In this document: one piece after another, positions 52,813-61,305 of the stretch
Position numbering within the stretch: position 1 is the stretch's first letter
Layout: each line of letters begins with the position of its first letter
Origin: Mycobacterium sp. URHD0025
GTDB lineage: Bacteria > Actinomycetota > Actinomycetes > Mycobacteriales > Mycobacteriaceae
Assembly: GCF_000426065.1 (NCBI RefSeq)
Contig: NZ_AUEQ01000011.1
Coordinates: 248,001 to 312,000 of the forward strand
DNA length: 64,000 nt
Direction: 5' to 3'
The notes under the pieces: model-generated
What the model was told of the DNA's origin: nothing
Seen by the model: only the letters and a program-made list of their open reading frames with translations
The model's database searches: none
Made by a program: the position numbers and the translations under genes

Positions 52813-53508
52813 ATGACATCACCGCAGGTCACCAACGTCTTCTCCAGCAAGAGCGACGTGGCGTACGCCGAGCTGCGGCGGCTGATCCTCAGTGGCGGCT
52901 TACCTGCGGGCTCGCGGCTCTCCCAGTACGAGCTGGCCGAGCAGATGCGGATGAGCATCACACCGCTCCGGGAGGCGATCCGCCGGCTGAGCGGTGAAGG
53001 CCTCATCGAACTCGACAATCACCGAGACGCCCGGGTGTCATCCATCGGCGCCGACGAAGCCCGGCAGTTGTTCGAAGTACGGCTGGCCCTGGAGCCCGCG
53101 GCGGTCGCGCTGGCCGCTGAGCGCCGCACCGACGACGACATCGCCGCCATGCGGACTGCACTGGCGGATCTGGTCCCGGTGACTCGCGAATGGGGCGAAG
53201 ACGGGTTGTGCGCCCACAGCGCCTTTCACCGCGCCCTCTATGTCGCTGCGCACAACGGCGTGATGATCAAGACCCTTGATGACCTGTGGGCCAAGTCCGA
53301 CCGCTACCGCCGTCTCGGACTGATGCTGCCTGCGGGAGACGAGCCCCGCATGATCGATTTCAATCAGCACCACCAGATGCTTGAACTCGTCGTCGACCGC
53401 GATGCGTCCGGTGCCCATGCACTGGCGCGCCTGCACATCGAAAACAGCTTGACCGCCTCCGCGATCGAGGCCTTGGAGGGACAGTTCCCCACTCCCGAAA
53501 TCGCCTAG
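52813..53508 (+). CDS. GntR-family (FadR/FCD) regulator of the tartrate operon
   Basis: 231 residues. The winged helix reads AELRRLILSGGLPAGSRLSQYELAEQM then ITPLREAIRRLSGEGLIEL; the C-terminal FCD domain follows (LFEVRLALEPAAVALAAER, FHRALYVAAHN, QHHQMLELVVDRD), with Asp/His residues of a metal/carboxylate site. Such regulators sense small acids. ATG 52813 has GGGGG about 7 nt upstream; 52801 is an alternative. It is divergent from tarD. Confidence 0.88.
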   Translation: MTSPQVTNVFSSKSDVAYAELRRLILSGGLPAGSRLSQYELAEQMRMSITPLREAIRRLSGEGLIELDNHRDARVSSIGADEARQLFEVRLALEPAAVALAAERRTDDDIAAMRTALADLVPVTREWGEDGLCAHSAFHRALYVAAHNGVMIKTLDDLWAKSDRYRRLGLMLPAGDEPRMIDFNQHHQMLELVVDRDASGAHALARLHIENSLTASAIEALEGQFPTPEIA

Positions 53509-53543
53509 ACAGCAGCCATTTCAACGCGCCCCACTTTGTGCGG

Positions 53544-54116
53544 CTAGGTCGGCAACAGGCCCGCCTCGCGGTAGCCGGCGATCAATGCGTCGTAGACCGA
53601 GACGTCAGAATGACTGCGGGCGATGAGTTGTGCGCCGGCAATCGCGGCGTAGATGGCGCGGGCACGCGACTCACTCGTGCTGGAGTCGACGACTCCCGCT
53701 TTCTGCAGAGTGGCTGCCAACCAGGCGACGTTCACTTCGGCGAACCTGCGCACTTCCGTGCGCACCAGTTCCGGTAGCTCGTCGTATTCCGCGGCCATGA
53801 AGCTGCACATGCACATCCGGTTGTCTGCGATCAGTGCCGCGCGGAACACCTCGGGATAGCGTGCCAGCGCTTCCAACGGATCCGAGGCCTGTGACGCGAG
53901 CGCTGCGAGGCCGGCCTCGGCGTCCTCCCAGTACCTGCGCGCCAGCGCCGCACCGAGTTCAGCCTTACTGGGAAAGTAGTGGTAGACGCTCGCCGGCTTG
54001 ATGCCCACGTCTGCCGCCAGATCGCGAAAGCTCAGGCCGCCATAGCCTCGCGCCTGAGCGACGCTGCGGCCCGACGCCAAGATCCTGTCCCGCGTGGTGA
54101 CCTCGACCGCATTCAA
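53544..54116 (-). CDS. TetR-family regulator of the divergent amidase gene
   Basis: 190 residues. TRDRILASGRSVAQARGYGGLSFRDLAADVGIKPASVYHYFPSKAELGAAL is the DNA-binding part (given here in pieces: FRDLAADVGIKPASVYHYF is the HTH). I chose TTG 54116 because GGAGG lies 6 nt upstream; TTG 54122 touches it. Two near-identical operators lie between it and the amidase gene. Confidence 0.85.
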   Translation of the reverse strand: MNAVEVTTRDRILASGRSVAQARGYGGLSFRDLAADVGIKPASVYHYFPSKAELGAALARRYWEDAEAGLAALASQASDPLEALARYPEVFRAALIADNRMCMCSFMAAEYDELPELVRTEVRRFAEVNVAWLAATLQKAGVVDSSTSESRARAIYAAIAGAQLIARSHSDVSVYDALIAGYREAGLLPT

Positions 54117-54145
54117 CGCCAACCTCCTTTACGCACGTCAGACAG

Positions 54146-54210
54146 CCTACCAAGCGGCAGGTAGACACGCATCGCCGTAGCGGCTACTCTCCCTACCATG
54201 TGGCAGGTAG
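54146..54210. promoter_or_regulatory. Two 19-bp operators between tetR and the amidase gene
   Basis: CCTACCAAGCGGCAGGTAG (54146-54164) and CCTACCATGTGGCAGGTAG (54192-54210) match at 17 of 19 positions, 46 bp apart, each with CTACC…GGTAG arms. The second lies directly after TACTCT (54185-54190), a likely -10 of the amidase gene; the first is near the tetR start. Confidence 0.75.
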
Positions 54211-54263
54211 GTACTCCTTCCGGCAGCTCCCACCAGCGCACGCACCCACCAAGAAGGACTTCC

Positions 54264-55745
54264 ATGGCCACTGCTCCCGCAGGCTCTGCCCAAGATTTCG
54301 GCCCGTTGCACTACGCGGACGCGACCACGATGGCTGCACTGATAGCGAGCCGGCAGGTGTCGTCCCGCGAGGTCGTACAGGCCCACCTCGACCGCATCTC
54401 CGACGTCAACCCAGCGATCAACGCAATCGTGACGCTGTTGGCCGATGACGCCCTACGCGCCGCCGACGCCGCGGACGCTGCCGTGCGTGCCGATGCTCAG
54501 CTCGGTCCGTTGCACGGCGTTCCGTTCACCGTGAAGGACTGCCTGGACACCGCGGGTGTACTCACCCAGAACGGCTCCAAGATCTTCGCGGGCAACATAC
54601 CGGCGCGGGACGCGACAGCCGTGGCACGAATCAAAGCCGCCGGTGGCATTCTGCTCGCCAAAACCAATCTCCCCGAATTCTCGTCAGCCACTGAAACCGA
54701 CAATCTGGTCACCGGCCGCACCAACAATCCCTGGAACTTGGATCGCACCCCCGGGGGATCGTCCGGCGGAGACTCAGCGGCAATCGCGGCCGGTATGTCC
54801 CCGCTGGGTATCGGCAGCGATGTGGCAATCTCTGTCAGGGGCCCTGCCGCGTTCACCGGGATCGCGGGGCTGAAGGCCACCCACGGTCGCATCCCATTCA
54901 CGGGCCACTTCGCACCGATGACGTCGGCCTGGTGGCACGTCGGCCCGATGGCGCGCACCGTTGGCGACGTAGCGCTGGCCTATTCGATACTCAGCGGGCC
55001 CGACGGTCTTGATGGATACGCAGTCCACCCCAGGCACTTTGATGCAGGCGCCACGCGAATTCCCGGGCGGGCCCTGCGCGTGGGCTGGGTCTCCGACGAG
55101 GCCTTCGGGCCTGTCGATCCCGAGATCACAGCGGTAGTTGCGGACGCGGCCGCGCGGCTCGCTGAGCTCGGGTGCCACGTTGAGCAACTCGGCGTTCCAT
55201 TTCTCAAGGAGGCGGATGCGCCGACCGCTCTGACGACGTTCATCTACGGCGAATTGGTCTCGTACATCAAGTCTTTGGCCACCGACCGAGAGGGCGATCT
55301 CTCCGCATCCGGCTCCGCGCTGATGGCGGTACCAATCCCGACACTGGACCACATCCGTCACGCGAGGCGGGCCAAAGACACGCTGCGATCAGCGTTCAGC
55401 GGTTACTTCAGTGACTATGACGTTCTGCTGTGCCCGGTCAACCCCGTGACAGCGCTGCCGCACGGGGCAGACGAGTTCGTCGTCGACGGCGTCACCGTCC
55501 CGTGGACTCATGTCATGGCCGCGACATCTCCCTTCAACCTCACCGGGCTTCCCGCACTCTCAGTCCCTTACGGCATGAGCTCAGAGAACCTGCCGATCAA
55601 CATCCAACTCGTGGCGTCCTGGTTCGACGAGTCCACCCTCTTGCGGCTCGGAGCAACACTCGAACGCAGCGGCGGCCTGGGCTCACACCGTCCGCCGATC
55701 GCGAATTCGCCTGTAAATACTATCGATTCGCAAATTCTGAGATAG
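54264..55745 (+). CDS. Amidase signature family hydrolase
   Basis: 493 residues. The Ser-Ser-Lys triad is Lys91 (PFTVKDCLDTAG), the cis-Ser in GGSSGGDSAA (166-167) and Ser190 in GSDVAISVRGPAAF. In most family members the last motif reads G-S-D-x-G-G-S; here Gly-Gly is replaced by Ala-Ile, which is unusual. ATG 54264 has AAGGA 5 nt upstream; ATG 54198 starts within the second operator and could only be a leaderless start. The substrate amide is unknown. The neighbouring TetR probably controls it. Confidence 0.87.
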   Translation: MATAPAGSAQDFGPLHYADATTMAALIASRQVSSREVVQAHLDRISDVNPAINAIVTLLADDALRAADAADAAVRADAQLGPLHGVPFTVKDCLDTAGVLTQNGSKIFAGNIPARDATAVARIKAAGGILLAKTNLPEFSSATETDNLVTGRTNNPWNLDRTPGGSSGGDSAAIAAGMSPLGIGSDVAISVRGPAAFTGIAGLKATHGRIPFTGHFAPMTSAWWHVGPMARTVGDVALAYSILSGPDGLDGYAVHPRHFDAGATRIPGRALRVGWVSDEAFGPVDPEITAVVADAAARLAELGCHVEQLGVPFLKEADAPTALTTFIYGELVSYIKSLATDREGDLSASGSALMAVPIPTLDHIRHARRAKDTLRSAFSGYFSDYDVLLCPVNPVTALPHGADEFVVDGVTVPWTHVMAATSPFNLTGLPALSVPYGMSSENLPINIQLVASWFDESTLLRLGATLERSGGLGSHRPPIANSPVNTIDSQILR

Positions 55746-55904
55746 CGCCGTGCACGATCGATCCATCGTGACCAGTCCGTTCCGAGTCCCCAGCCAGGGA
55801 TCGGGAATCGCTGGATAATCCTTCCCTTCCCGGCCCGAGCCGCCGTCCACAACCTCGATGCTGTGGGACCTCACCGGTCCCGAACAACCAAGGAGCGCGA
55901 ACCA

Positions 55905-56648
55905 ATGAAGAGCACCGGCAATACAATTCTGATCACCGGCGGCACCTCGGGTATCGGGCTGGGCCTCGCCCTACGGCTGCACGAAGCAGGCAATTCGGTG
56001 ATCGTCGCCGGCCGCCGCGAGAACCTCCTCGACGAGATCACTGCCGCGCACCCCGGAATCGACGCGCTCGTCCTGGACGTCGAAGACCCCGACTCGATCG
56101 CCCGCGCCCGGGAAACCCTGACGGTCAGCCAGCCCGACCTCAACGTGTTGATCAACAACGCGGGAATCATGCTGCAGGAGAGCGTCCTAGACCCAGCCGG
56201 ACTGAAGACCGCCGAGAAACACGTGATGATCAACCTGCTCGGCACGATCCGGATGACGTACGCCTTCCTGCCTCAGCTCGTGAGCAAAGCGGACGCCGTG
56301 GTGATGAACGTAACGTCCTCGCTCGCGTTCGTGCCCTTTCCCATCACACCCACCTACAGCGCCACCAAAGCCGCTCTGCACTCCTTCTCCCAGAGCTTGC
56401 GCATCCAACTCGCGCACACTGGCGTTCAAGTCATCGAAGTCATCCCGCCGAACGTGCGCACCACGCTCCTCGGTCAGCAGGACGACGACCAGGCGATGCC
56501 GCTGGACGAATTCCTCAGCGAGACCCTCGAGCTACTCGCCGAGAATCCAGACGCCAAGGAACTGGTCGTCGAGCGAGCCCGCTTCCTACGCAACGCAGAA
56601 GCCAACGGCTCCTACGAGGACGTCCTGGCCATGCTCAGCGACTTCTGA
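55905..56648 (+). CDS. SDR family oxidoreductase, DltE-like
   Basis: 247 residues. TGGTSGIGLGLALRL is the cofactor turn, NNAGIM and MNVTSSLAF the core strands, and TYSATKAALHSFSQSLR carries Tyr-x-x-x-Lys. It belongs to the DltE-like branch; the substrate is unknown. AAGGAG is 9 nt upstream. It is transcribed in the same direction as the amidase, about 160 nt later. Confidence 0.85.
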   Translation: MKSTGNTILITGGTSGIGLGLALRLHEAGNSVIVAGRRENLLDEITAAHPGIDALVLDVEDPDSIARARETLTVSQPDLNVLINNAGIMLQESVLDPAGLKTAEKHVMINLLGTIRMTYAFLPQLVSKADAVVMNVTSSLAFVPFPITPTYSATKAALHSFSQSLRIQLAHTGVQVIEVIPPNVRTTLLGQQDDDQAMPLDEFLSETLELLAENPDAKELVVERARFLRNAEANGSYEDVLAMLSDF

Positions 56649-56744
56649 CCGCCACAGCGACCGGTGACGGATAGTCCGGCACTTCGCCATCCCCAGCTCG
56701 CACAACACTGACCTAAAACGAAGACCAGAAAACGGGCGCACCGT

Positions 56745-56794
56745 ATCTCACGAACTTGGCGGGTCCGCCATCACTCCGCCGTCTGTCGTGAGAT
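56745..56794. repeat. Nested inverted repeat between the SDR and dnaB genes
   Basis: ATCTCACGA (56745-56753) and TCGTGAGAT (56786-56794) are perfect 9-bp arms with a small GGCGG-gt-CCGCC hairpin between them. A partial third copy (CCGTGAGAAC) follows at about 56808-56817. There is no T tract, so this is not a standard terminator; it could stop or stabilise the dnaB message. Confidence 0.45.
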
Positions 56795-56836
56795 TCCGCC
56801 ACGTTTCCGTGAGAACTTACACTGCTGCTTGCCGAC

Positions 56837-58222
56837 CTACCGCGCCATATTCGTGAACCGCGAGAAGTGAAGCTGGTGTGCCACTGTGATATTCGCCGTC
56901 GGGCCGTTGCGGTGCTTGCCCAAGATGATGTCGGCTTCACCGCCTCGTGGGTCTTCGCGATCGATCGCATCTGGGCGGTGAAGCAGCAGAACCATATCGG
57001 CATCCTGTTCCAGCGAGCCGGATTCACGAAGGTCCGAGACCTGCGGACGCTTGTCGGTGCGCTGCTCGGGACCACGGTTCAGCTGGCTGATCGCGATCAC
57101 CGGCACTTCAAGTTCTTTGGCCATCAGTTTCAGGCTTCGGGAGAAGTCCGAGACTTCCTGCTGACGCGACTCGTACTTCTTGCCCGAACTCATCAGCTGC
57201 ATATAGTCGACCACCACCAGCTTCAGATCCGCCTTCTGGGCCAGCCGCCGGCCTTTGGCACGGATCTCCATCATGGTCAGGTTCGGTGAGTCGTCGATGT
57301 AGAGCGGAGCCTCGCTGATCTCGCTCATCCTGCGGGCCAACTTGGTCCAGTCGTCATCGCTCATCCGGCCTGAACGCATGTCAGCCAGTTTGATCTTCGC
57401 CTCAGCCGACAACAGACGCATGACGATCTCGGACTTGCTCATTTCCAGCGAGAAGATCACGCTGGCCATCCGGTGCTTGATCGAGCACGACCGCATGAAA
57501 TCGAGCCCCAGCGTTGACTTCCCGACGCCAGGTCGGGCCGCGATGATGATCATCTGCCCGGGGTGTAGGCCATTGGTGATCTCGTCGAATTCGGTGAACC
57601 CGGTAGGCACACCACGGGAGATACCGCCCTGTGAGGCGATCGCGTCGATCTCGTCCATGGTGGGCTGCAGCAGGTCTTCGAGCGCGACGAAGTCCTCCGA
57701 GGCGCGACGTTCGGTGACGTCGTAGATCTCGGCCTGCGCGCGGTCGACCACATCGCTGACGTCGGCGCCGTCGGCCCCGGCATAGCCGTACTGCACCACC
57801 CGGGTGCCCGCCTCCACCAACCGACGCAGCATCGCCTTGTCGGCGACGATGGCGGCATAGAAACCGGCGTTGGCCGCCGTGGGCACAGTGGAGATCAGGG
57901 TGTGTAGATACGGCGCGCCGCCGATGCGGCGCAGCAGCCCGCGGCGATCGAGCTCGGAGGCCACGGTGACGGCATCGGCGGGCTCACCGCGTCCGTACAG
58001 ATCGAGGATCGCGTCATAGACGTTCTGGTGGGCCGGACGGTAGAAGTCGCCGGGACGCAGCCGCTCCAGTACGTCGGCGATCGCATCCTTGCTCAACAGC
58101 ATGCCGCCGAGGACGGCCTGCTCGGCCGCCATGTCCTGCGGCGGCTGCCGGCCGAAGTCCTCCCCAGGCGGAGGGCCATCCATATCCGAATCCGGATGCC
58201 CCAGGTCGTCCACCACCGCCAC
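56837..58222 (-). CDS. dnaB: Replicative DNA helicase DnaB
   Basis: 461 residues, a ring-forming helicase. The N-terminal domain (AEQAVLGGMLLSKDAIADVLERL) interacts with primase; the RecA-like domain has ARPGVGKST (Walker A), VVVDYMQLM (Walker B) and LGKHRNGPT near the end. No intein is present, unlike the M. tuberculosis protein. GTG 58222 is preferred. The locus dnaB–rplI–rpsR–ssb–rpsF is conserved in mycobacteria. Confidence 0.95.
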   Translation of the reverse strand: MAVVDDLGHPDSDMDGPPPGEDFGRQPPQDMAAEQAVLGGMLLSKDAIADVLERLRPGDFYRPAHQNVYDAILDLYGRGEPADAVTVASELDRRGLLRRIGGAPYLHTLISTVPTAANAGFYAAIVADKAMLRRLVEAGTRVVQYGYAGADGADVSDVVDRAQAEIYDVTERRASEDFVALEDLLQPTMDEIDAIASQGGISRGVPTGFTEFDEITNGLHPGQMIIIAARPGVGKSTLGLDFMRSCSIKHRMASVIFSLEMSKSEIVMRLLSAEAKIKLADMRSGRMSDDDWTKLARRMSEISEAPLYIDDSPNLTMMEIRAKGRRLAQKADLKLVVVDYMQLMSSGKKYESRQQEVSDFSRSLKLMAKELEVPVIAISQLNRGPEQRTDKRPQVSDLRESGSLEQDADMVLLLHRPDAIDREDPRGGEADIILGKHRNGPTANITVAHQLHFSRFTNMAR

Positions 58223-58376
58223 GGACTCCCCACCCCCTTCCGAAACCCATCTCACGACGGGCTCGAACGTTTATTCGAATCGGTACTGCAACTGTAGAAC
58301 AGAACTCCGACAAGCTTCGTGACGGCGCTGCGACGCATCACGGTAGACGTTGCTGGCGCTGTCCGAAACCACCCCT

Positions 58377-58449
58377 GTTGATCAACCTGTGGATGGCATG
58401 TGGATAGGTCTCGGTCGCAGTGTTGACCCTCTGGGGAGAACCTGTGGAT
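58377..58449. promoter_or_regulatory. Cluster of DnaA-box-like elements upstream of dnaB
   Basis: TGTGGAT occurs at 58388-58394, 58399-58405 and 58443-58449; the middle one reads CTATCCACA on the minus strand, 8 of 9 of a DnaA box. A palindrome GTTGATCAAC lies at 58377-58386. The rest of the 516-bp gap between dnaB and rplI (58223-58738) shows no gene. Confidence 0.4.
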
Positions 58450-58650
58450 CAACCGCGAACAGTTTCTCATTACCCCAGGTCAGGGTGCCATAGAGGGTGT
58501 CAGTGATTGTGTATGGGAAGTTCTTCGGCGTGTCGTGCCGGGTTGCCGTCCCGGGCGTGTTGTGTTGCGTACGGGAACCGTGCCGGTTAACACCCGGTGT
58601 GCTTCGCTGTCCAGAGTTTCGCGCAACGCGTTCGCCAGACATACAGCAAA

Positions 58651-58688
58651 CGCCCGGGTGGAAACCTTCGCAGGTTCCCACCCGGGCG
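58651..58688 (-). terminator. Terminator hairpin of the rpsF–rplI operon
   Basis: Positions 58651-58667 pair with 58672-58688 over 17 bp with one mismatch and a TCGC loop, 50 nt after the rplI stop. On the minus strand TTTGCTGTAT follows, a weak T tract. Confidence 0.75.
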
Positions 58689-58738
58689 ATTGAATGCCGG
58701 CGGATCTACTCCGCTACGGGATCACTCGGCGACCGGAT

Positions 58739-59194
58739 TTACTCGGCGACGACGTTGAGCGACACCTTGGCTTCCACCCCGGTGTGCAGCCGGACGACGA
58801 TCGGATGCGTGCCGACCGACTTGATGTGCGCCTTGGGCAGCTGCACCGTGCGCTTGTCCAAGTTGGGCCCGCCGGCCTTCTTGATCACGGACACGACGTC
58901 GGCAGCGGTGACCGAGCCGAACAGCTTGCCGGTGTCGCCGGCGGTGTGAACCGGCAGCGACACCTCGCCCAGGTTCTCCAGGGCGGTCTTGAGCTCGTTG
59001 GCGTGCTCGACGCCGCGGATCTCCTTGGTCTCGCGGGCGCGACGGATCTCGTCGGCCTGGCGCTCGGCGCCACGGGTGGCCACGATGGCCAGCCCGCGCG
59101 GCAACAGGTAGTTACGGCCGTAGCCGTCCTTGACCTCGACGACATCGCCTGCGACGCCCAGGTGCTCCACCTCAGCGGTGAGAATCAGCTTCAT
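58739..59194 (-). CDS. rplI: 50S ribosomal protein L9
   Basis: 151 residues. MKLILTAEVEHLGVAGDVVEVKDGYGRNYLLPRG is the N-terminal rRNA-binding domain (family signature GDVVEVKDGYGRNYL); a long helix and C-terminal domain follow. It binds 23S rRNA near the L1 stalk. It is the last gene of the rpsF operon, 11 nt after rpsR. Confidence 0.97.
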   Translation of the reverse strand: MKLILTAEVEHLGVAGDVVEVKDGYGRNYLLPRGLAIVATRGAERQADEIRRARETKEIRGVEHANELKTALENLGEVSLPVHTAGDTGKLFGSVTAADVVSVIKKAGGPNLDKRTVQLPKAHIKSVGTHPIVVRLHTGVEAKVSLNVVAE

Positions 59195-59205
59195 TGGTCT
59201 GCCCC

Positions 59206-59466
59206 CTACCGCGTCGACGAACCGAAGGGCAGCAGAGCCACCTCGCGGGCGTTCTTCACGGCGATGGCGACATCGCGCTGGTGCTGGACGCAGTTGCCGG
59301 TCACCCGACGGGCACGGATCTTGCCGCGCTCGCTGATGTAGGTGCGCAGCAGCGCAGTGTCCTTGTAGTCGATGATCTGCCCCTTACCCTTCTTGGAGCA
59401 GAACACGCACTTGCGAGTCTTGACCGGCTTTTCCGGTGCCGGCCGTCGCTTTGTGGACTTGGCCAT
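59206..59466 (-). CDS. rpsR: 30S ribosomal protein S18, zinc-binding (C+) form
   Basis: 86 residues. KCVFCSKKGKG and the later NCVQHQRDV keep a Cys/His zinc site, so it is the C+ form; mycobacteria often have a second C- paralogue used under zinc shortage, not present in this window. It binds S6 in the 30S platform and sits in the rpsF operon. Confidence 0.96.
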   Translation of the reverse strand: MAKSTKRRPAPEKPVKTRKCVFCSKKGKGQIIDYKDTALLRTYISERGKIRARRVTGNCVQHQRDVAIAVKNAREVALLPFGSSTR

Positions 59467-59502
59467 TGGTTATCTCTTCCTTGCAAAAATTTTCGTTGTT
59501 GA

Positions 59503-60012
59503 TCAGAACGGCGGCTCGTCGTCGGCCCCGCTGAAGGAGCCGGACGCCGGCGCACTGCCCCACGGATCGTCTTTGGGCTCGGCCTGGCGCGGAGCGCCAC
59601 CGCCGGCACCGCCGCCACCGCCGAAACCGCCGCCCCCACCGCCACTACGGCTGGCCTTGTTGACCTTGGCCGTGGCGTAGCGGAGGGACGGACCGATCTC
59701 GTCGACCTCGACCTCGACAACGGTGCGCTTCTCGCCCTCACGGGTTTCGAAGGAACGCTGCTTGAGCCGACCGGTGACGATCACCCGCGAACCCCGCGTG
59801 AGGCTCTCTGCCACATTTTCGGCAGCCTCACGCCAGATGTTGCACCGCAAGAACAGCGCCTCGCCGTCCTTCCACTCGTTGGTCTGCCGGTCGAACATTC
59901 GCGGCGTAGAAGCAACGGTGAAGTTGGCGACAGCTGCGCCTGACGGAGTGAAACGCAGTTCCGGGTCAGCGGTCAGGTTTCCGACAACTGTGATGGTGGT
60001 GTCACCAGCCAC
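59503..60012 (-). CDS. ssb: Single-stranded DNA-binding protein
   Basis: 169 residues. The OB fold (TITVVGNLTADPELRFTPSGAAV, FLRCNIWREAAENVAESL) is followed by a Gly-rich linker and the acidic tip DDEPPF, which recruits replication proteins. GTG 60012 has AGGAGG upstream. Confidence 0.97.
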   Translation of the reverse strand: MAGDTTITVVGNLTADPELRFTPSGAAVANFTVASTPRMFDRQTNEWKDGEALFLRCNIWREAAENVAESLTRGSRVIVTGRLKQRSFETREGEKRTVVEVEVDEIGPSLRYATAKVNKASRSGGGGGGFGGGGGAGGGAPRQAEPKDDPWGSAPASGSFSGADDEPPF

Positions 60013-60081
60013 GAGATCCTCCTGGGATAGGCATGTCCGTTTGCGCGAAGCCTACGTAGCCCCGCCGACGACTGACAGCCT

Positions 60082-60372
60082 TTAGTGCTTGTCCGTCCGC
60101 ATCACCTTGGTCCGCAGCACCGACTCGTTCAGGTTGAGCTGACGGTCGAGCTCGGACACGGTGGCCGGTTCGGCCTTGACGTCGACGATGGCGTAGATGC
60201 CCTCGGCGTGCTTGGCGATCTCGTAGGCCAGGCGCCTGCGGCCCCAGATGTCAACCTTGTCGACGGTCCCGCCATCCTTGCGGACGACGTTCAGGAACGC
60301 CTCTAATGACGGAGCTACGGTGCGCTCGTCAAGTGTGGGGTCGAGAATGACCATGATTTCGTATGGACGCAT
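60082..60372 (-). CDS. rpsF: 30S ribosomal protein S6
   Basis: 96 residues: MRPYEIMVILDPTLDERTV, DIWGRRRLAYEI and TKVMRTDKH match S6. It pairs with S18 (rpsR) on the 30S platform. It is the first gene of the operon; a long GGAGGTGAT lies 10 nt upstream of GAGGTTCTA-ATG. A hairpin upstream may be an autoregulatory S6–S18 site. Confidence 0.97.
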   Translation of the reverse strand: MRPYEIMVILDPTLDERTVAPSLEAFLNVVRKDGGTVDKVDIWGRRRLAYEIAKHAEGIYAIVDVKAEPATVSELDRQLNLNESVLRTKVMRTDKH

Positions 60373-60404
60373 TAGAACCTCATCACCTCCTCTGGTCGTG
60401 TACG

Positions 60405-60424
60405 GCCACGGTGGATTCCGTGGC
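60405..60424 (-). promoter_or_regulatory. Hairpin in the rpsF leader, possible S6–S18 binding site
   Basis: GCCACGG-AATCCA-CCGTGGC on the minus strand forms a perfect 7-bp hairpin about 33 nt before the rpsF start. Known S6–S18 leader motifs contain CCG; here CCG begins the right arm. The match is only suggestive. Confidence 0.4.
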
Positions 60425-60529
60425 AGGAGGGTCGCCTGCGTCGGCAACCGGCCCAGGCTACCCGAAGGCGCGCTGATCTGCGAAATCCGTATAAGGTGAG
60501 CTCCTTGGTTCTGGAGTCGAGGGGGATGC

Positions 60530-61258
60530 GTGAACTATCCGTACGGGCCTTACGGGCAAGGCTTCCCGGGACAGCCCGGTCAGCCGCAGCAGCCCGGCCA
60601 TCCCCAACAACCCGACTACCCCCAGCAGGCCGGCTATCCGCAGCAGCCCGGTTATCCGCAGCAGGCTGGCTACCCGCAGCAACCAGGCTTTCCCCCGCCG
60701 GGATACCCCCAGCAGGGCGGCTTCCAGCAGCCCTATGGGTATCCGCCCGCTGAACCCAGTGGCACCACAGGAACCATCGCCGCCGTACTTGCTGCCCTGG
60801 GCGGTGTGGCAGGCCTGGTCGGCGGCGCGTTCGGGGCCATCGGCCTCGCCGCATTGAGCGGCATGAGCAGTACAGACGTCTCCGGCGGGGTGTACGCCCT
60901 GCTGGTCGTCGTGATCCTCTTCAACTTCGTCTTCGGGCTGACGATCGCCACCGGAGCCGTCATGTTGTTCCAACGGAAGATGCTCGGCCGCTGGCTGGTT
61001 GTCGGGGCATCCGCGCTGGCGATCCTGAGCAGCCTGATCAGCTTCGGCGTGGGTGCCGCAGCGGCGTCGGCCTACGGTTCCTACTCCACTGGCGGCGGAG
61101 GCGGCTTTCTCCAGCTGCTCGGTCTCGTCTTCCCCATCGCCACGATCGTCCTGGCCCTGCTGCCGTCGACCACCGCGTGGATCAATGCGAAACCGAGTCC
61201 TGTTGCGCCCCAGTTCTTTCCGCCCATGCCGCAGCAGTATCCGCCGTATCAGGGCTGA
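60530..61258 (+). CDS. Proline/glutamine-rich tailed membrane protein
   Basis: 242 residues. The cytoplasmic N-terminus has repeats of YPQQPG/AGYPQQ (about residues 10-70). Four transmembrane helices follow (TIAAVLAALGGVAGLVGGAFGAIGLAAL, YALLVVVILFNFVFGLTIATGAVM, LVVGASALAILSSLISFGVG and LLGLVFPIATIVLALLPS). The C-terminus is PPMPQQYPPYQG. The GTG start has GAGGGGGA 6 nt upstream. A similar protein and a collapsed copy follow. Confidence 0.75.
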   Translation: MNYPYGPYGQGFPGQPGQPQQPGHPQQPDYPQQAGYPQQPGYPQQAGYPQQPGFPPPGYPQQGGFQQPYGYPPAEPSGTTGTIAAVLAALGGVAGLVGGAFGAIGLAALSGMSSTDVSGGVYALLVVVILFNFVFGLTIATGAVMLFQRKMLGRWLVVGASALAILSSLISFGVGAAAASAYGSYSTGGGGGFLQLLGLVFPIATIVLALLPSTTAWINAKPSPVAPQFFPPMPQQYPPYQG

Positions 61259-61305
61259 GCGGGGAGCACACCGAGCTTCTTGACTGTGGCCTTCGAGGGG
61301 GACGC

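Noticed and set aside
56837..58222. DnaB intein
   Set aside because: The Walker A region and the rest of the helicase are continuous at 461 residues.
58382..58949. Possible genes on either strand between dnaB and rplI
   Set aside because: The frames have atypical composition, run into rplI or the terminator, and lack starts with ribosome-binding sites.
60541..60740. CRISPR-like or tandem DNA repeat in the Pro/Gln-rich gene
   Set aside because: The repeat is a coding repeat (YPQQPG) with variable codons, without spacers.
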